Shown here: one piece after another, positions 63,514 through 64,000 of the stretch
How the letters are laid out: each line of letters starts with the position of its first letter
Numbering within the stretch: the stretch's first letter is position 1
From: Brevundimonas sp. 357
GTDB lineage: Bacteria; Pseudomonadota; Alphaproteobacteria; Caulobacterales; Caulobacteraceae
NCBI RefSeq assembly: GCF_003938605.1
Contig: NZ_RHWX01000013.1
Location: forward strand, 54,661-118,660
Length of the DNA stretch: 64,000 nucleotides
Reading direction: 5' to 3'
The notes under the pieces: model-generated
What the model was told of the DNA's origin: nothing
The model's input: only the letters and a program-made list of their open reading frames with translations
Databases searched by the model: none
Position numbers and translations under genes: made by a program

Positions 63514-63875
63514 CGGGTCTCTCGGTGTGAATCGGCGCCCTTCTGGCGCAGCATCTGCAGGGCTGTCATCAGCCCCTTTCCCGGCCGCATCAAGGCCACG
63601 GCCAGAACCGCGACCAACGGCAGCCAGATGATCAGGTGCAGCCAGATCGGCGGGCTCCAGGCGATTTCGACGGCCAGGGCCGAGAAGCCGACCAGAAAGC
63701 CGGCGATCTGCATGATGAAGGTGGCCGCGCCGTCGCCCGTCTCGACCGAGTCCAGATCGAAACCGCAGGCCTCGCAAGCGGAGCGGCGCTTCAGGAAACC
63801 CTCGAACAGCGCCCCGCGCCCGCAGGCCGGACAGCGCCCCATGAGCCCCGCGCGAACGGCGGGCCAGACAAGCAA
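63510..63875 (-). CDS. DUF983 zinc-ribbon membrane protein
   Basis: 121 residues as drawn. Two CxxC pairs (Cys15/Cys18, Cys34/Cys37 in 'CPACGRG' and 'CEACGF') make a zinc ribbon, followed by two membrane helices. DUF983 proteins are encoded with cytochrome oxidase assembly genes (COX3-DUF983-SURF1). The start drawn at 63875 is a TTG; the true start may lie beyond, in the disturbed end of the window. Confidence 0.85.
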   Translation of the reverse strand: MLVWPAVRAGLMGRCPACGRGALFEGFLKRRSACEACGFDLDSVETGDGAATFIMQIAGFLVGFSALAVEIAWSPPIWLHLIIWLPLVAVLAVALMRPGKGLMTALQMLRQKGADSHRETR

Positions 63876-63879
63876 ATCG

Positions 63880-64000
63880 GGGCGGGGGGGGGGGGGGCCC
63901 CCCCCCCCCCCCCCCCCAATTGAGACGGGGGGGGAGCTAACGCAGCCCGGGGCTTTTATAAAAAAAACAGCCCCCCCCCGCGCCAGGGGGAGGGGGTGGT
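63880..64000. other. homopolymer-rich end sequence, likely assembly or read artefact
   Basis: A run of G directly followed by a run of C (about 63881-63917), then mixed G-runs, an AT-rich GCTTTTATAAAAAAAA and more C/G runs. This pattern does not fit the surrounding coding context and appears exactly at the window end. It is best treated as contig-end error; nothing biological is called here. Confidence 0.8.

Overview
The window is high-G+C (roughly two-thirds or more by eye), densely coding, single-chromosome-style DNA. Its gene set points to an alphaproteobacterium of the Caulobacteraceae, most likely Brevundimonas: a PdeA-like GEDEF-EAL phosphodiesterase, a MucR regulator beside two DUF2336 genes, a UPF0260 YcgN protein, a CsgG/DUF4810/DUF799 lipoprotein operon, an RpoH-type sigma factor and a complete Rhodobacter-capsulatus-type gene transfer agent (GTA) cluster. 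The genus assignment is inference; no rRNA or tRNA gene is visible to anchor it.

1-16 kb, core metabolism and stress: end of an esterase, VOC protein, purT, cstA with its DUF466 partner, then lower glycolysis (gap, terminator, pgk, a small acidic protein, fba), a DUF2799 lipoprotein, an RluA-type pseudouridine synthase, rpoH, a receiver protein with Glu at the phosphoacceptor position, purA, serC and a DnaJ/CbpA-type co-chaperone.

16-32 kb, GTA: read on the minus strand, small terminase, large terminase, portal, gp3.5-like membrane protein, prohead protease, HK97 capsid, three head-tail connectors, major tail protein, two tail chaperones, tape measure, distal tail DUF2460, hub DUF2163, NlpC/P60 peptidase and the 1,225-residue host-specificity protein. 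No integrase, repressor or replication gene is present, so this is a domesticated particle locus and not an ordinary prophage. It is unusually interrupted: (a) a lower-G+C, same-strand two-gene cassette with a strong terminator between large terminase and portal; (b) two plus-strand genes (lipoprotein-like, P-loop kinase) between protease and capsid; (c) a plus-strand cold-shock-like/DUF805 membrane gene between tape measure and distal tail genes; (d) three composite inverted-repeat (BIME/REP-like) elements, one of which sits in frame inside the N terminus of the tail peptidase. These interruptions are the most interesting part of the window.

32-47 kb: a GAF-PAS-PAS hybrid histidine kinase, YcgN-like Cys-cluster protein, an SMR pump with its TetR repressor and candidate operator, an Uup-type ABC-F ATPase, an exported S10 carboxypeptidase, a 0.6-kb gene-free stretch rich in perfect hairpins, an orphan NMT1-type binding protein, a proline-rich exported protein fused translationally to a DUF2336 gene, MucR, a second DUF2336 gene and cysK.

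47-64 kb: a four-gene lipoprotein operon with a CsgG-family member, an aldehyde dehydrogenase, gloB flanked by inverted palindromic repeats and a divergent methyltransferase-SixA-DUF952-pyrD run, a membrane hybrid kinase, an orphan Vsr endonuclease, a Prx5-type peroxiredoxin, YqgE/AlgH, PdeA-like phosphodiesterase with GNAT partner, M16 peptidase, SURF1 and DUF983 (end of a cytochrome oxidase assembly region). The last ~120 bases are homopolymer-rich sequence that looks like an assembly or read-end artefact.
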